A program made the position numbers and the translations under genes. The notes below the pieces were generated by a model that worked only from the letters and a program-made list of their open reading frames with translations, ran no database searches and was not told where the DNA came from. From Plectrocnemia conspersa (Eukaryota; Arthropoda; Insecta; Trichoptera; Polycentropodidae), in NCBI GenBank assembly GCA_009617715.1, contig VTFK01000277.1, positions 124,001 to 188,000 of the forward strand: a stretch of DNA of 64,000 nt, written 5' to 3'. Below, in pieces: positions 48,323 to 60,466 of this stretch (position 1 is its first letter; each line of letters starts with the position of its first letter).

Positions 48323-49149
48323 AATTAAATTTTTTAATTAAATTTATTGATTGTCAGTTAAAATACAGAACTATTAAAAAATAATTATACATATATCACC
48401 GATTTCTGAAAAGCATTACTAAGCTGCGTCTGCTTCAGCTTAGTAATGCTAAATGTTGCCAGTAACACAATATGATTGCGTAAAACACGACTGTGATTAA
48501 AATAAATTACATAATTTTTTTCACCGCATCGAAAAATCAGTCAATGTAGCAAGATTTATTAAAACAAATTAAGTTGCTGAAGGGGGAGTTATGTGACATG
48601 TATATGACTTATTTAAATATAAATATAGAATACATTTTAAAACACGTGAGAACAGCTCACATCTAAGCCTTATTAATGCTTGACATTTACTATTTTACTC
48701 ATTGATCTGACGACTGCCATAGCTTACATATTAGAGTTTTTCAGGGATTCAATTTAAGTTTTCTGCCAATTATTCTTTTTATCAATGGCACACATGCTGC
48801 AATTGAGAACTTAGAATATGTATTATAAACTGATGGATAATTAAAAAAAAAGCGGAAGTTGCTTTGGAGATGTTCTATTGTCAACCAGCCATATTTTATA
48901 ATTTATAGGAAATAGTATCCTAGTGCGTTTTGCAAGAAGTATTGAAATACAATTCATTCTATTTTAAATGAAGCATCTTTCCAAGGGGTGGTGTCGACAA
49001 TCCGTTGTACGAGTCATTTAGCTCCTAAACGAGCCTGCATAATACAATAATGTTTTCGGCGATAGCTATGAGGAGTTTATAAAAAATATGTGGGATGATT
49101 TACATATATTTTAGGTATACGCTACTAACGTTTCTAGACTATTTTTATT
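48323..49149. other. AT-rich stretch, nothing recognised
   Basis: A small inverted repeat (AGCATTACTAAGCTG and CAGCTTAGTAATGCT) lies near 48411-48449. No gene. Confidence 0.4.
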
Positions 49150-49590
49150 ATACGGGCGCCAGTCCATCTCACATTGGACCCACGCAATCCATCAGTGTGG
49201 GAGAGCAAGGTACCTTCTTTGGTTAAATCCCAAACCTTAGAGGGGAAGGGTCCGTCTGAGGCACTACCTAGGACGAACAAAGCATAGCAGAGTAACGCAA
49301 AGGGGCCAAATGGTTTGACCCCTCTTGGGGTCGAAGAGCTATGCGGTAAGCACGCCCCGTAGACCTAAGAGGTGGTGCTGTTACTAGGATGATACGCAAT
49401 GCATGCGAGAACCCGTCTCACTGAACGCTCGGAAGAAACTCCAATAACATATTTAGTACAACAAAGGATGAGGAAACCGCTCGCCCGGCCGTCATAAGCT
49501 GGGTGCCCACCCATAGGGTTGGACTCGTAGGGCCTTATTACCGGTAACGGCAGTGCTTCACGCAATGGATAACACATAGTTAAACCTCTG
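49150..49590. other. Sharp-edged GC-rich block, probable transposon fragment
   Basis: About 440 bp is markedly GC-rich with abrupt edges (GGGCGCCAGTCCATCTCACA at the left, GGTAACGGCAGTGCTTCACG at the right). A 70-codon minus-strand frame lies inside. A small hairpin GACCCCTCTTGGGGTC is near 49317. The abrupt composition change suggests an inserted element, but no family motif is seen. Confidence 0.4.
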
Positions 49591-51171
49591 TTTTACTAAA
49601 CATTTTAAATGCAAATGTTAACAATAATACATAGTAAATAAAAATGCGTTTTTTCAAGGGAATATTTCCTTGAATCATTTTCTTTAAAGAGTTCCAAAAA
49701 CTGCGGTTAGTTAAATAGAGAAGACCACTGCCATATATCTTCCGTTCGCAACGAACGAAAAAGGAACACGGTTGGAGAATTCTTGATTGCTATTTTGTAA
49801 GAATTACGCGGTATGTGTCACCGTTCGCGCGAATCTTGGAGACACCAGCTGCCCTCAACCAGTGGGATTAATTGGCAATTAGCGCCGAACGTACGGGGGT
49901 GCAATTTTGATAAGCGCAGGGAACGTGTCGCGTCGTTACCTTAATTGGAAACGACACCTCCAATTTGCGGGCGCAACTAAGTTTTCAAGCTGACGAATTC
50001 CTGGGAACTTTCAATAATTGAATTGTAGAATGTCAAAATAATTACGTTCAAACATGCAAAAAAATGCACTTCATAATATCCCTACAAAAACAAACCGTTT
50101 TAAAGGCGATGATATGGATAGCATATTATTTATAAATACATATATTTGTGGTTTAGATTTTCAATCCAGACGACTGTGCGAGTCCTAAAAAAAGAAGAAG
50201 AATTGCAGACAACCTAAATACTCCCAGTAACACGTGTAGCAAACCACATATTTACAATCAACGTAATTCGATAAGGTGTGAGTATACATATACATATATA
50301 AATATGTGTCTAATTCAGTTTTCAGTACAACGCACTCACCACCAGACAGCTTGGGTCAAGCTCTTTCAGACTAATTCAATTACCCAAGACAAAAATTAAC
50401 TCCTGGCGGAGAATGCACAGGGAAAATTGCGCTATATTTACACCCATTCATTACTTAGCACAAATTAAAAAAATATCTAAAACATTCGGGACCTGAAGGG
50501 TTAAGAAGTGGTGTGTCCCATTTGGCAAATGCGGCGTAAATTAGGAATGAAAAGAACATGAAAATGCGGGTGTGAATAATGTGACATTTTAAAAAGTTCA
50601 GGTGATGTACCTTACCTATAGTAGATTAGTTATTCGTGGCTACTGTGGTGTCGCGACAGCTAAAAATACACGACGCTTACTAAACTTGGGTTTAGTGTTA
50701 GCGTGTGTTGGTGATAAAGTATTTTAAAATATTTTATGATTGCTACTATACACATATAGACATTCACAAATCAGTAATTGTATATTTATAATATTTTATT
50801 GACATTAAACTATTTTTTCTTTAAAAAAAAATAATAATATTTCTAAGATTCTTCTGAAAATAGAATCAATGGCAATTAATGCCTTTAATGATCAAAAGAA
50901 ACTGTCTTTTACTTAACGGTACATCATTTAAGTAGCAAGGTATTCATCAATATTCAACAATTCATCCAATATATCAACATGAACCATCTACGAATTAGTA
51001 TTCGTTACCAGATTTTGAGCACTTGGATTAACGGTATGAAATTTAATTACGTGCATTGTTTATTTTTATATTAATTTATTCAGTATAACATAATCGTAAT
51101 TAGAATATAAAAAAATAATGCACGAAGAAGACACGTTACATTTTTATTTTTGCAGATTGTCCTTTACTCTC
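49591..51171. other. Stretch with GC-rich block 49730-50010 and a hairpin
   Basis: 49730-50010 is richer in GC (GTGTCGCGTCGTTACCTTAA) without a frame. A hairpin CGCTTACTAAAC/GTTTAGTGTTAGCG lies at 50674-50704. The rest is AT-rich. Confidence 0.4.
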
Positions 51172-51306
51172 TTTGCGTTAACATAGTCAATTCAGAGCTA
51201 TTCATTTCATCATTATTCATAATTGCATGTTTAGGTTTAGGCTTCTATTATTAGCTGATAAAATGATAAAATGGATAGCTCTCTAACTGACTGTGTTAAC
51301 GCAAAT
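51172..51306. mobile_element. Short MITE, same family as 41206-41584
   Basis: TTTGCGTTAACATAGTCAAT..AGAGCTATTCATTTCATCAT at the left pairs with AAATGGATAGCTCTCTAACT..GACTGTGTTAACGCAAA at the right. At about 135 bp it is an internally shortened relative of the 41.2-kb copy. Confidence 0.8.
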
Positions 51307-51370
51307 AAAGTTTAATATAAAAATTCACACCGCTGTACACACCTTGGCTGTACTCATTTTCTTATACCTA

Positions 51371-51980
51371 TTGTGGCGACCACACAAATAGATCCACACA
51401 CAAAAAAGGGAAATTGTCTCATCGTTAATGACCGTGACCAAAAACATTCATGCATTAATAATGAGACAAATATCATGGCACAAGAAGGATTTATTTTGAC
51501 CACACAACACGAGTCGTTAAGAGAATCCCTTTTGTGACAAAACGGTACGGACGCAATCAATCACCACATTGCGAACCTTTTCTGAAGAATTCGAAAGCGA
51601 CTGCAGCGATTGATGCAAAATCGCGATTGGACAGCAAGCATGCAACCCTTAAAGGATATAAGCCCGGACTCCAAGGAGGAGAGGGCAGACGGTCTGAGGC
51701 AAGAGATGGCATCCAGCGACGCAGACGATCTACCAGCAGCCATCACCGACAGACCAGAAGATCTTTCTTGGAACTCCCGAACTACCATCCGTTTGAAGAG
51801 TCACACCTGACACTCACCGCACGCAGAGCATCATGTACAACCATCACCACCTGCGCCACCTTCACCTTCATCGCGAGAAACGTCACGCCGTAATCATTCA
51901 TTTGTCACATGTAAATATTATTTAATAAAAAGTCCATCTAGATTCACTAAGCCGCGAGGTCAACCACCTCTAGGGGTACA
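51371..51980 (+). mobile_element. Solo LTR with 5-bp target duplication (610 bp)
   Basis: It begins TTGTGGCGACCACACAAATA and ends CTCTAGGGGTACA. ACCTA lies directly on both sides (51366-51370 and 51981-51985). A polyadenylation signal AATAAA sits near 51927, as expected within an LTR. Related copies are at 3153-3755 and 60467-61150. No internal retroelement genes adjoin, so this is a solo LTR left by recombination between two LTRs. A 119-codon plus-strand frame and others inside are compositional. Confidence 0.8.
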
Positions 51981-51985
51981 ACCTA

Positions 51986-54460
51986 CAAATGGTCGTTATA
52001 ATGACCTTTAAATTTTAATAAATAATATTCGCACATTTTTAGTACGCATCCTATTTATTTCAAATACATCATTGTATTGGAGTTTAGTTTAACTACTTTC
52101 ACAAGTAACTCATCTTTGCATTCTCCTGCAAGGTGTGCTTTTCGATTCGTCTCACGGCGTCGCGATCGTAGATAATTAGCAAAGGGCGCAGAGCACGTAA
52201 TTGACTCTTGTTAGTGGCAACTCTCCGGGGCGAGTGTTGCCATCTCTCGTCACCTACGTAGCCGGTAATATAGCTCGGCAGGGGCTCGAGGGCTCGTTTG
52301 GAATAATTAGCACTTTACTATCAAGATTGACCACCTATTTCTACCGGCAAATCTGAAACGCGTCTAGGGAATCTTAAAGTTGGACCTTGTTCTATTGTAA
52401 TGAGACAATTTCTAACGGTACCATTTTGCTAGTTAATTAATTGCCTTTATTCAGTCTGCTAGTTCAAACAACTAGTAAAAGCATTCACCCATAAACATTA
52501 GAAAAACATGCTCTAAGATTTATCACCTCTGTCAAAAGTTATTTTATTACTAACTCAAACTTCACTACGTATTACTTAACACGAGATGAGTTCACTAAAA
52601 TATTCATTAACAATTCAGTGTACATAAAGATTATGTAGCTGACGTGAAATCTAAAGCTTTCCCTTGTGCGTTACACATAATCGAATAACTTCATAACCAT
52701 AGAGCTCTCCGAGTGAATTATTTAATAACATGTCATAGCGTTTAACGAAGGTTATCCAGATAAGGCGCGACGTGTCCCAACTCCGTAATTGTCGCAAACC
52801 CTTTCCAAGGACAATCCGAGGCTTTATCCCGGCGACTTGCGACCAACCTGTGGAGCATTATTTTTTTACCCCCGGGATAACATCGATCCTTGGTACCCAC
52901 ATGCGTGCGTGCCTCTAGTGATAGGATGTGCGGCATTAGCAGTAATGGTATTACAGTTCTCGGCACAACACTCGAAACGCTCTTGAACTTTGGTGATGTA
53001 CTGCTTCGAGTATCCTCTTGATTAATGCGGACACAATTATATATAGACAGTATTCACAACAGTCGCATAAATTTGAAAATAATTTGTGGTAATCAATTTA
53101 TCAGTTAATAAAATACTAATCTGTAGCGTAATCGTGACAAAAAATACAATAGTTTCTTTGCATCTAATTCTGGTCCTTTTATTTAGAATACCTCGCAAAA
53201 ATGGTAGCGTTAATAATCGTACGTCTACAATATAATCGTAATGGACTTAAATGAGAATAGTAGGGAAAACTTTAATATTTGATTTAACATGACGTGCTTT
53301 TTTATTTTGACTTTTCGAGGGACATTTTTTTATAAAAAAATATCAGGTTTAGAACTAATTTAAATTTTAATCATTTTATGACCAAAATTTCGGATTAGAC
53401 CATTGTTTTAATGAATTTCAAAAAGGAAATTGGACTTTTATTTCTATTACTCTATAAGTCAACTATTATAAAGCGAGGGATCAATTGCATGTTTATGTAC
53501 TGCTTTTTAAAATAAAATAATTTTGGCACTAACTCGTTTTCTGCCCAGATTTCAAACAAAATTACATATGCATAAATCCAGGCCTACTGAGAAGGGAGGA
53601 GGGTGAGGGGACAAATTTTCGGGGCCCGTTCTCCTTAAGGAGCCCGACTTTGGGAAAAATCATAGCAAGAATATATTTATAAAAAATAGTAAAAACCGAC
53701 CTCAAATAATGAATCTGAACTAAGGTTGTTTGAAATGTATGTACTGATGTATTTCAGGTATAAGTTCCTTAAGCCCTTTTTCTACATCTAATAAATAAAA
53801 GAAGTGGAACATTGCCTTCAAAAACGCTTCACTTTCTAGGTAGTAATTTCACAATAAACCGTATTATTCAAAATGACAGAATATAGTTTTTTGACGCGGC
53901 TCCCTTTCTGTTAAAATTTGTTGACTTTATTGCTTTTTTAATGTATAAAAAATATTAGACATGAGAGGAAATATACAACGAATGTAAATTAATAGCAATA
54001 AATTTAGGTATTCGATCTAAAAATTCAGACCGGATACCTAAGGAAGGACCGGATACAAAGAAATAACGAAAAATCAACAACAGCACCAGTTTAATGTTTT
54101 TATACATTGTATTATCGATAATTTGACTACTGGATTTATTGCAGAAAAATAAAGAAATAATACATTTAGTTTCATCTGGTTATTTCTAAAAGAAAATCTA
54201 GAAAAAACCGTCTCGAATCTATCCCAAAAATATTTTTTAAAATATGTCATCCAAGTACAATCATATCAGAATACACTTTCACCAGTAGATATATATTTTA
54301 CCAGTTTAAATATAAATTATCTGGCAGGTGCTAGTAAAATTATATGATTTTATCTTTTTCTGTATGTAGTCATTTTTATCAATATTTATTTATATCTGAT
54401 ATATAAATGTTACAGTGAATGTGTATTTTTTGGTAAAGTTATATTTTCACTAATAAAGTC
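51986..54460. other. Stretch with GC-richer blocks 52120-52330 and 52690-53010
   Basis: Both blocks lack a clear frame (for example CACGGCGTCGCGATCGTAGA near 52153). A 12-bp palindrome CTCCTTAAGGAG lies near 53630 within a short GC-rich piece. GACCGGATAC repeats twice near 54029-54052. 54270-54460 resembles 41590-41775. Confidence 0.4.
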
Positions 54461-54940
54461 CAAATACAATTTCACCAGTAAATATATATTTCTACTAGAG
54501 CAAATATAATTTAACTGATAGGCCCTAATATGCTGCTCTTAAATGTATATGAAATTCAATTTGAAAGTGGCGAAACGTCCATTTTTCGTTCAAACCCAAA
54601 CCTAACCTAATTATAGTCTTAGAAATTGTATCATATCCAAAATACAAAATAAGCCAACTCATCATTCAGATGAAAGTAAGCGGAAGAATAAGTAGAGACA
54701 TCTCACATATTGCTCCATAGTATGTCTGCATTTCGATATTACACCATGTTTTAAAAATATGATAGCTATCCTTACCGATATTACTATCGACTTATAATAT
54801 AAGAGGGCTGATCAAAGTATATTCAAACTGAATTTTAGGCAATAGGAGAGCGCAAAAACAATTATCACTTCTCAGAAGGCAAAAATTCATATCAAAAGCA
54901 ATAAAATTATGTTGGCGCAGTTGCAGTGGGAGTTAAAATT
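54461..54940 (+). repeat. Single-arm copy of the foldback element
   Basis: AGTCCAAATACAATTTCACC, CTGATAGGCCCTAATATGCT, GGCGAAACGTCC, TCAAAGTATATTCAAACTGA and GGCAATAGGAGAGCGCAAAA run in the same order as the left arm at 40397-40840. The mirrored right arm is absent, so this is a broken or 3'-deleted copy. Confidence 0.8.
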
Positions 54941-55195
54941 ACTTTTTACGAACTATCTATTAGAACGTTCGTTCCATAAGTACCAAAAAAACTACTCTTA
55001 GTTTGGAATGGATGCGCGACAAACAATGCGTTTTACCGAACGTTGTTAACGATCGGCAGTTTCATTATATGTATGTTTAGTAAAAAAAATTTTTATTTTA
55101 ATGCAATTTAATAAAATATATTTTGAAGAAAAATACAATTAAAGCATGTTTGTTGAATAATATATATATTTTTAATTATAAATTATAAATATTTT
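54941..55195. other. AT-rich stretch, nothing recognised
   Basis: No structure of note beyond A/T runs. Confidence 0.4.
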
Positions 55196-55515
55196 TAAAG
55201 AACGGTATTATTAACTTTGCAAATATTATTAGTAGATTTTAATATTTACAACGATTAAAATACAAAATACTATTTAGCAGAATAATGTGATAAAAATATA
55301 TACATGTAAAGGAATATATGATTGTTTTTTTTAGCTAATATTACGTAGCAAAAAATTGTTTTTTGTGACTTGAAAAAAATATTCTCAAAAAAATGGTAAA
55401 AGAACGACTTTGCTAACTTTGTAAATATTATAAGTATATTTTATAATTTACAACGACTAAAATACAAATCATGATTGAGCAGATTAATGTGATAAAAATA
55501 TATATGTAAAAACTA
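55196..55515 (+). repeat. Local direct duplication, two ~120-bp copies 200 bp apart
   Basis: AACTTTGCAAATATTATTAG, ACAACGATTAAAATACAAA and AGCAGAATAATGTGATAAAA at 55196-55315 recur as AACTTTGTAAATATTATAAG, ACAACGACTAAAATACAAA and AGCAGATTAATGTGATAAAA at 55397-55515. Confidence 0.75.
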
Positions 55516-55959
55516 TTAGTAACACAATCTATCATCTCTATGATACACTTTTTTAATCTACCGATTCAGAAGTACTAAACATTTTATTTAAATTAGCATT
55601 TAAATCATTTTGCTATTTTATAATTTACACTTAACAAACCTGGACTAGTGTTTACATTGAGTTTTTTAAATTTCTTAGAATTCCGTAATCATTTAGATTA
55701 AAATTGAGATATTTCTGTCGATCCACATGTACATACAATATCCAATAAGAAATTTAAATACTTTGAAAAAAATTACTCTTTTTATAAATATCATATATTT
55801 AAACTATTATTATCATGCCATATAATCACAGAGCTAAGGTTTTTTAGACATACATATGTTATAATTTACGTCAGTGTATAATGAAAGGATTTTTTTCAAC
55901 TAATTAAGACCAGTATTTGAAGCAATAGTTAAAACTAACATAGTATTATAATAAATACA
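55516..55959. other. AT-rich stretch, nothing recognised
   Basis: No reading frame or repeat recognised. Confidence 0.4.
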
Positions 55960-56300
55960 CGCATGTGACTAATGCAAAAAGATTACTATGATCCTAAGCC
56001 AGAAAAATCATTCAATAAAATATTACAGAACATTGCTGCAAGTATTATATCAAGTATTCGAAATATCTGAACCTTCTACAATCAGATACGTTGAATCTTT
56101 GGTTAAAAAGTCCTAAAATAAAAAAATATTTGTTTGGCAACTATTGGATGTTGCTGAAGCTTTTGATAAAGTATGGTACAGAATCTTAATTAAAACAATT
56201 AGAATAATACAAGAATTAATCGAACCGTATACTTCCAACAGATTATTCAGAATTAAACAAGAAAATAATTTCAAAATGAGAAAAAGAAAACAATAATAAT
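55960..56300 (+). pseudogene. Second decayed non-LTR reverse transcriptase fragment
   Basis: The plus strand reads LLDVAEAFDKVWYRILIKTI and then PYTSNRLFRIKQEN. These match the LDVxxAFDxVWH motif, which carries the first catalytic aspartate, and the following SYLxxRxFxVK motif of jockey-type reverse transcriptases. No FADD box follows and stops lie upstream, so it is a dead fragment. It keeps DKVW better than the 7.8-kb relic and is a separate insertion. Confidence 0.8.
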
Positions 56301-57615
56301 ATATTTTGCAAAACATTTAAAACCAATAAAATGTGTGTAATAAATTAATTACCTACTTTTAAATTTTTATTTCAGCGGTAAAAGTTCATTATTATATGGT
56401 AAAAAAAAACTTTTATACATAATAGGTATAATAAAAATATATCTTAATATTCCGATAAGAATCTCAAAACATGTCATCCGAGATAAAATAGTTATTAGGT
56501 GTAACAAATTAAATAAGCGAAACGCGTCACATCGAACGCTCGTAAAACTCGTCATATATTGACATTTCACCGAAAATAAAAATAAAAAAAAAACGGTGGG
56601 CGACCCCTGGCCTCATCCATATGCAGTGGCCGCGGTGCTCAAAATGAAACCGGTCTGCGGTGTGATTGATGTGTAAGTAAGTGACCTCCCGTGCTGACGA
56701 TCGGAAGATGACTGATGATATAATCTGGTAACTGGTTGGGCATTTGTAACACATTCGTTGGCCGTGGAACTCGGCCAGAAAGTGAAACGTTGAAATTTGC
56801 GGAAAATAATTATTTTAAAACAGTTACAGTGAGTGCGACGTATTTTTAGAAACCTAATAACGAAAAAATATGCAGAAAAAATATATATAGATAAGTTAGG
56901 AATGAGTCAGCAGTTAACACTCTTTAGAGTCACCAGGAATATCATGAAATAATTAATAAAAACCTTTAACCTAATAAGTATAAGTCAAAAACTAATAGTT
57001 GACAAGACAAGTATTGTGTTCACACCGCGTTTTTAATTATGATCGTTACAATATAAAATATTATGTTTCCGCTCTGAATCAAAATTGGCCCAACATCGAG
57101 AGTGGAAAGAGTCAAGTATTTAATTTCACTTCCATCTTGACACTTCGCTTCCGACTTGGAACAAACGTTCAATCAACCGAGATGACCGCCGATAAAGCAG
57201 CCGATTTATAATTATATAAGTTAATATATAACAAATAATAACTAAGGATATTTAAAATAATAAAATAATAAATGCTATTTAAATATTATTTCATTGATTT
57301 AATACCCCCGATGAAAAACGAAGATAAAAAATGAAATTTTGATATACAGTAAACTTTATTAACACTTTTGAATTATATACATTTAATTGATAAAACAGAT
57401 TCTCATTAACCTGCCTAGTTATGTATGAATAATTAAAAAAAATGAAGGTTTGGAATGCATTGTTATATACTTAGAACTAAATTGGACTTATAAATGCTTA
57501 TCGCAATATATTTAAATATATATAACCAATATATTTAGCTATACTATATATAGCTTTACTAGGCTTGTATTGCATTGAAAATATTTTTAAAGAAGCATTA
57601 ACTTCTAAATGCAAA
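56301..57615. other. Stretch with GC-richer block 56520-56790
   Basis: The block reads, for example, GGGCGACCCCTGGCCTCATC and has a 75-codon minus-strand frame of no known family. 57000-57210 holds a 70-codon plus-strand frame that also matches nothing. Confidence 0.4.
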
Positions 57616-58156
57616 CGTGCCAAAATATAATAAATTTATGTTATTTTTGCGAAAATACCAACTTTTCAAAGATCGAAGGACCAGCGAATAAATCAAATAT
57701 TAGTTTTAATCTCTTAATTTTCGTCTTTCTAATATATTTAATGAAATTTAAGCTAATCGCGTATTGATACATGTCATATGTTTTATACCAGATAGAAGTT
57801 TCCCGCTTAGATTAGTCTTAGCATCTTCTGACTATCTAAATATTTTTAGTGGACATATCCAAATAAAACAGAATAAAATTTTATAAGGTATTATTATGCG
57901 TGCAACTTTGATATTTGCAAATATACCATGATTTGAGCATCGAAGGACCAGCGAATACACCTAAGATTGGTTTTATTTCTCTATTTTTGCTTTTCAATAT
58001 ATTTGATGATGACATAAGCTAATCGCGTATCGATACATATCATAAGAATAAGATCAGGTAGAAGTTTTCTGCGTGGTTTAGTTTAAGCATCTTCTGGCTA
58101 TATCAATATTTTTAGTGGACATGTCGCAAGTAAAACAGAATAAAATGTAACAAGGT
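57616..58156 (+). repeat. Two tandem ~260-bp repeat units
   Basis: Units starting near 57616 and 57897 share ATCGAAGGACCAGCGAATA, TAAGCTAATCGCGTAT, GATACATRTCATA, AGCATCTTCTG, TATTTTTAGTGGACAT and AAACAGAATAAAAT in the same order. The inverted third copy is at 58640-58797. Confidence 0.85.
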
Positions 58157-58639
58157 TATATCCATTAATATGTAAACATAAATCTATATTTAAAATATTA
58201 AAATGAAATAAAACATAAAATTTAACAGAAAAAAACTACACTTTACTATTATAGAAACTTATTGAGAAAGTATATTTTTGCATTTATCTTAGATTGATTA
58301 AAAAAATTATATGACTATAAAAATCAAATTTTAAACTTTGAATAATTTGCTTTATATGAGCCAAAAAAGTAAATATTTAATTTGACCAAAGTGAACTAAT
58401 TTGGATTTATAATGTTAATGTTAATTTAAACTTTCAATAAACTACATAAAATAACTGAAAAAAATAGAAATATCTTTCAAATGAGTTTTTTATTATTACT
58501 ATTATATTTATTAATGTTGTTAAAGTAAATTACAGAATGTAATAACATTTGCTAATCCATATTAAGTAAATTCAAAACATTATAAAATAAAAAAAAATGT
58601 TTTATTGATATGTATTCAATTTTCATAGTTTCATATTTT
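58157..58639. other. AT-rich spacer between the tandem and inverted repeat units
   Basis: Very AT-rich, nothing recognised. Confidence 0.4.
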
Positions 58640-58797
58640 CAATTGTACATATGATATGTATAGATACGGGATTAGCTTGCGTCTTATCATATTTAAAGAC
58701 AAAAATAAAAAGATTTAAGCCAATCTTAGCTGTATTCACTGGTCCTTCGATGCTTTAAAAGATGGACTTATCGCAAAAATCAAAGTCACACGTTAAC
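58640..58797 (-). repeat. Inverted third copy of the ~260-bp repeat
   Basis: On the minus strand GCATCGAAGGACCAGTGAAT, GCTAAGATTGGCTTA and GCAAGCTAATCCCGTATCTA follow the order of the units at 57616-58156. The far half of the unit is missing. Confidence 0.8.
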
Positions 58798-59164
58798 ATA
58801 AAAAACTTTTTGATATATGGATGTAAAATTCAAAATGCTAACACTTTCTAGTAACATCATTAAATATAATAACAGTTTTTTTTTAATTTTACTTATGACA
58901 AAACATTATGATCTACATCCAGATCACTAAAGTTTCTATTTTTATTCTTTAATATTATTTTAGTAATAAAATATAATTATTTGGAATATGATTTTTTATT
59001 CGAAATGATTTTGACTGTCACTTGTATATTATTGATTAACAATAAAATACATATGTACAAACTTATGAAAAATATTAAGGTTTGCGTTTTTTAATATATC
59101 GCATTATTCTTATTTATTCAAAGCTAAAACTTAAATATGTCATTTGACAGCAGAGATATTTTAA
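58798..59164. other. AT-rich stretch, nothing recognised
   Basis: No structure of note. Confidence 0.4.
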
Positions 59165-59700
59165 ACATGCTCTTAAAAAAAGGTGCACGATTTCGTTAAA
59201 AATTGGTCGTTTGGCATTAAGTAAAAAATGGGTAATCAAAACGAACGTTTATGTCATATTTTTCTGTACAACTTCTTCTTAGTCAATGAAGCACCATGCT
59301 CAAAGATTGTTCGAAAACAAGCGTCATAAAAAACGTTTAAAATAACTTGGTTACGTCAATAAGCTCGATATTTGGGTACAACATGAACTTCATGAAATTC
59401 ATCTCTCTGAACGCATAAACATCTGCGATTCACTCATGAAACATAAAGACAATGTTTAATAGGTGATGAGAAATGAATTGTTTACAAGAATGAAGCGAGA
59501 TAAACCAGCAAAAAACACTTCAAAAGCAGATATTCATCAAGAGAAGATTATGTTGTCAGTTTTGTATGATTTAAAAGGAAATATGTTCTTAAGCTTTTTC
59601 CAAGGAATTAAACAGTTAACAATGCCATAAAAATTAAACGTCTAAAATTAATGTCAAAATGTGTTGTTTTGATCATGAAAACAATTTCTTTATATTTAAA
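59165..59700 (+). pseudogene. Broken mariner (cecropia-type) transposase
   Basis: An ATG at 59228 opens MGNQNERLCHIFLYNFFL, the typical mariner transposase start. After an internal deletion the frame resumes with LGYVNKLDIWVQHELHEIHL then SERINICDSLMKHKDN, matching the LGYV..LDVWVPHEL..RI.ICESLL region. GDEK then stop then IVYKNEAR corresponds to the GDEKW motif with the first catalytic aspartate. EKIMLSVLYDLKGNMFLSFF matches the KVMLSVWWDxKG segment with the second aspartate. CCFDHENN near 59665 may be the FHQDNA segment. Stops, shifts and deletions make it inactive. Upstream GGTGCACGATTTCGTTAAAA looks like the 5' untranslated part. The terminal inverted repeats are not clearly preserved. 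Confidence 0.85.
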
Positions 59701-60466
59701 TTACACAATGCTATTAAAGCTATCAATTACATAAAAAATGATCAATATAATTTTTTGCTTTTATTAAATAATCGCCTTTATCTACATACAAGAAACTATA
59801 ATGTCTAAATTAGATGGATTTTATACTACTAAAAGCTTAAAATATATAAAATTATCTAAGAAAATATTTGTTGTTATTTTAATGATGCTAAATATTAAGA
59901 TCTTTAAAGTGAGGATATTGCCACGTTGCCCTCATCATTACCATTGTAATGTATCGTAATTGCTATGAATTAGCCGTAGTTAAGTATGAGTAAAAGCTTT
60001 TAGCTATTAACTATCATAAATTATTTTTACATTATGTCCATAGCAAAAAATGTAATTTTGTAGTGGTATGCCTTTATATGTGAGTGCTTTTCTCTTTACA
60101 AACAGATATTAGTTATATCATTTATCATTACCTTATAGTGTAATAGAGGCATTTTTTATTTATTAAATAATTGTATTACATCATATAAGTATGGCGGTTT
60201 ACTACTATTGTATTGTATTTGAGATCTTAAAAAAAATATTTTAAATGCTCATTATAAATAAAATAAAGATATTACTGTAAAAACTAATAAACACTTTTGA
60301 TCATTACAATAAATAATATGACACGAATGAGAAGTGTTTGCAATAGCGCCATATACACATGTGAATAAAGACTCACATACGCACACGATGTTATTATTCA
60401 AATAATGTTACTAGATCAGGTGACAGTACTGTATGTTTTATTGTTTTACTTTAAAATTATAATAAT
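59701..60466. other. AT-rich stretch, nothing recognised
   Basis: No frame or structure recognised. Confidence 0.4.

Noticed and set aside
51534..51893. 119-codon plus-strand frame
   Set aside because: It lies entirely inside the solo LTR, overlaps other frames on both strands and has no family resemblance.
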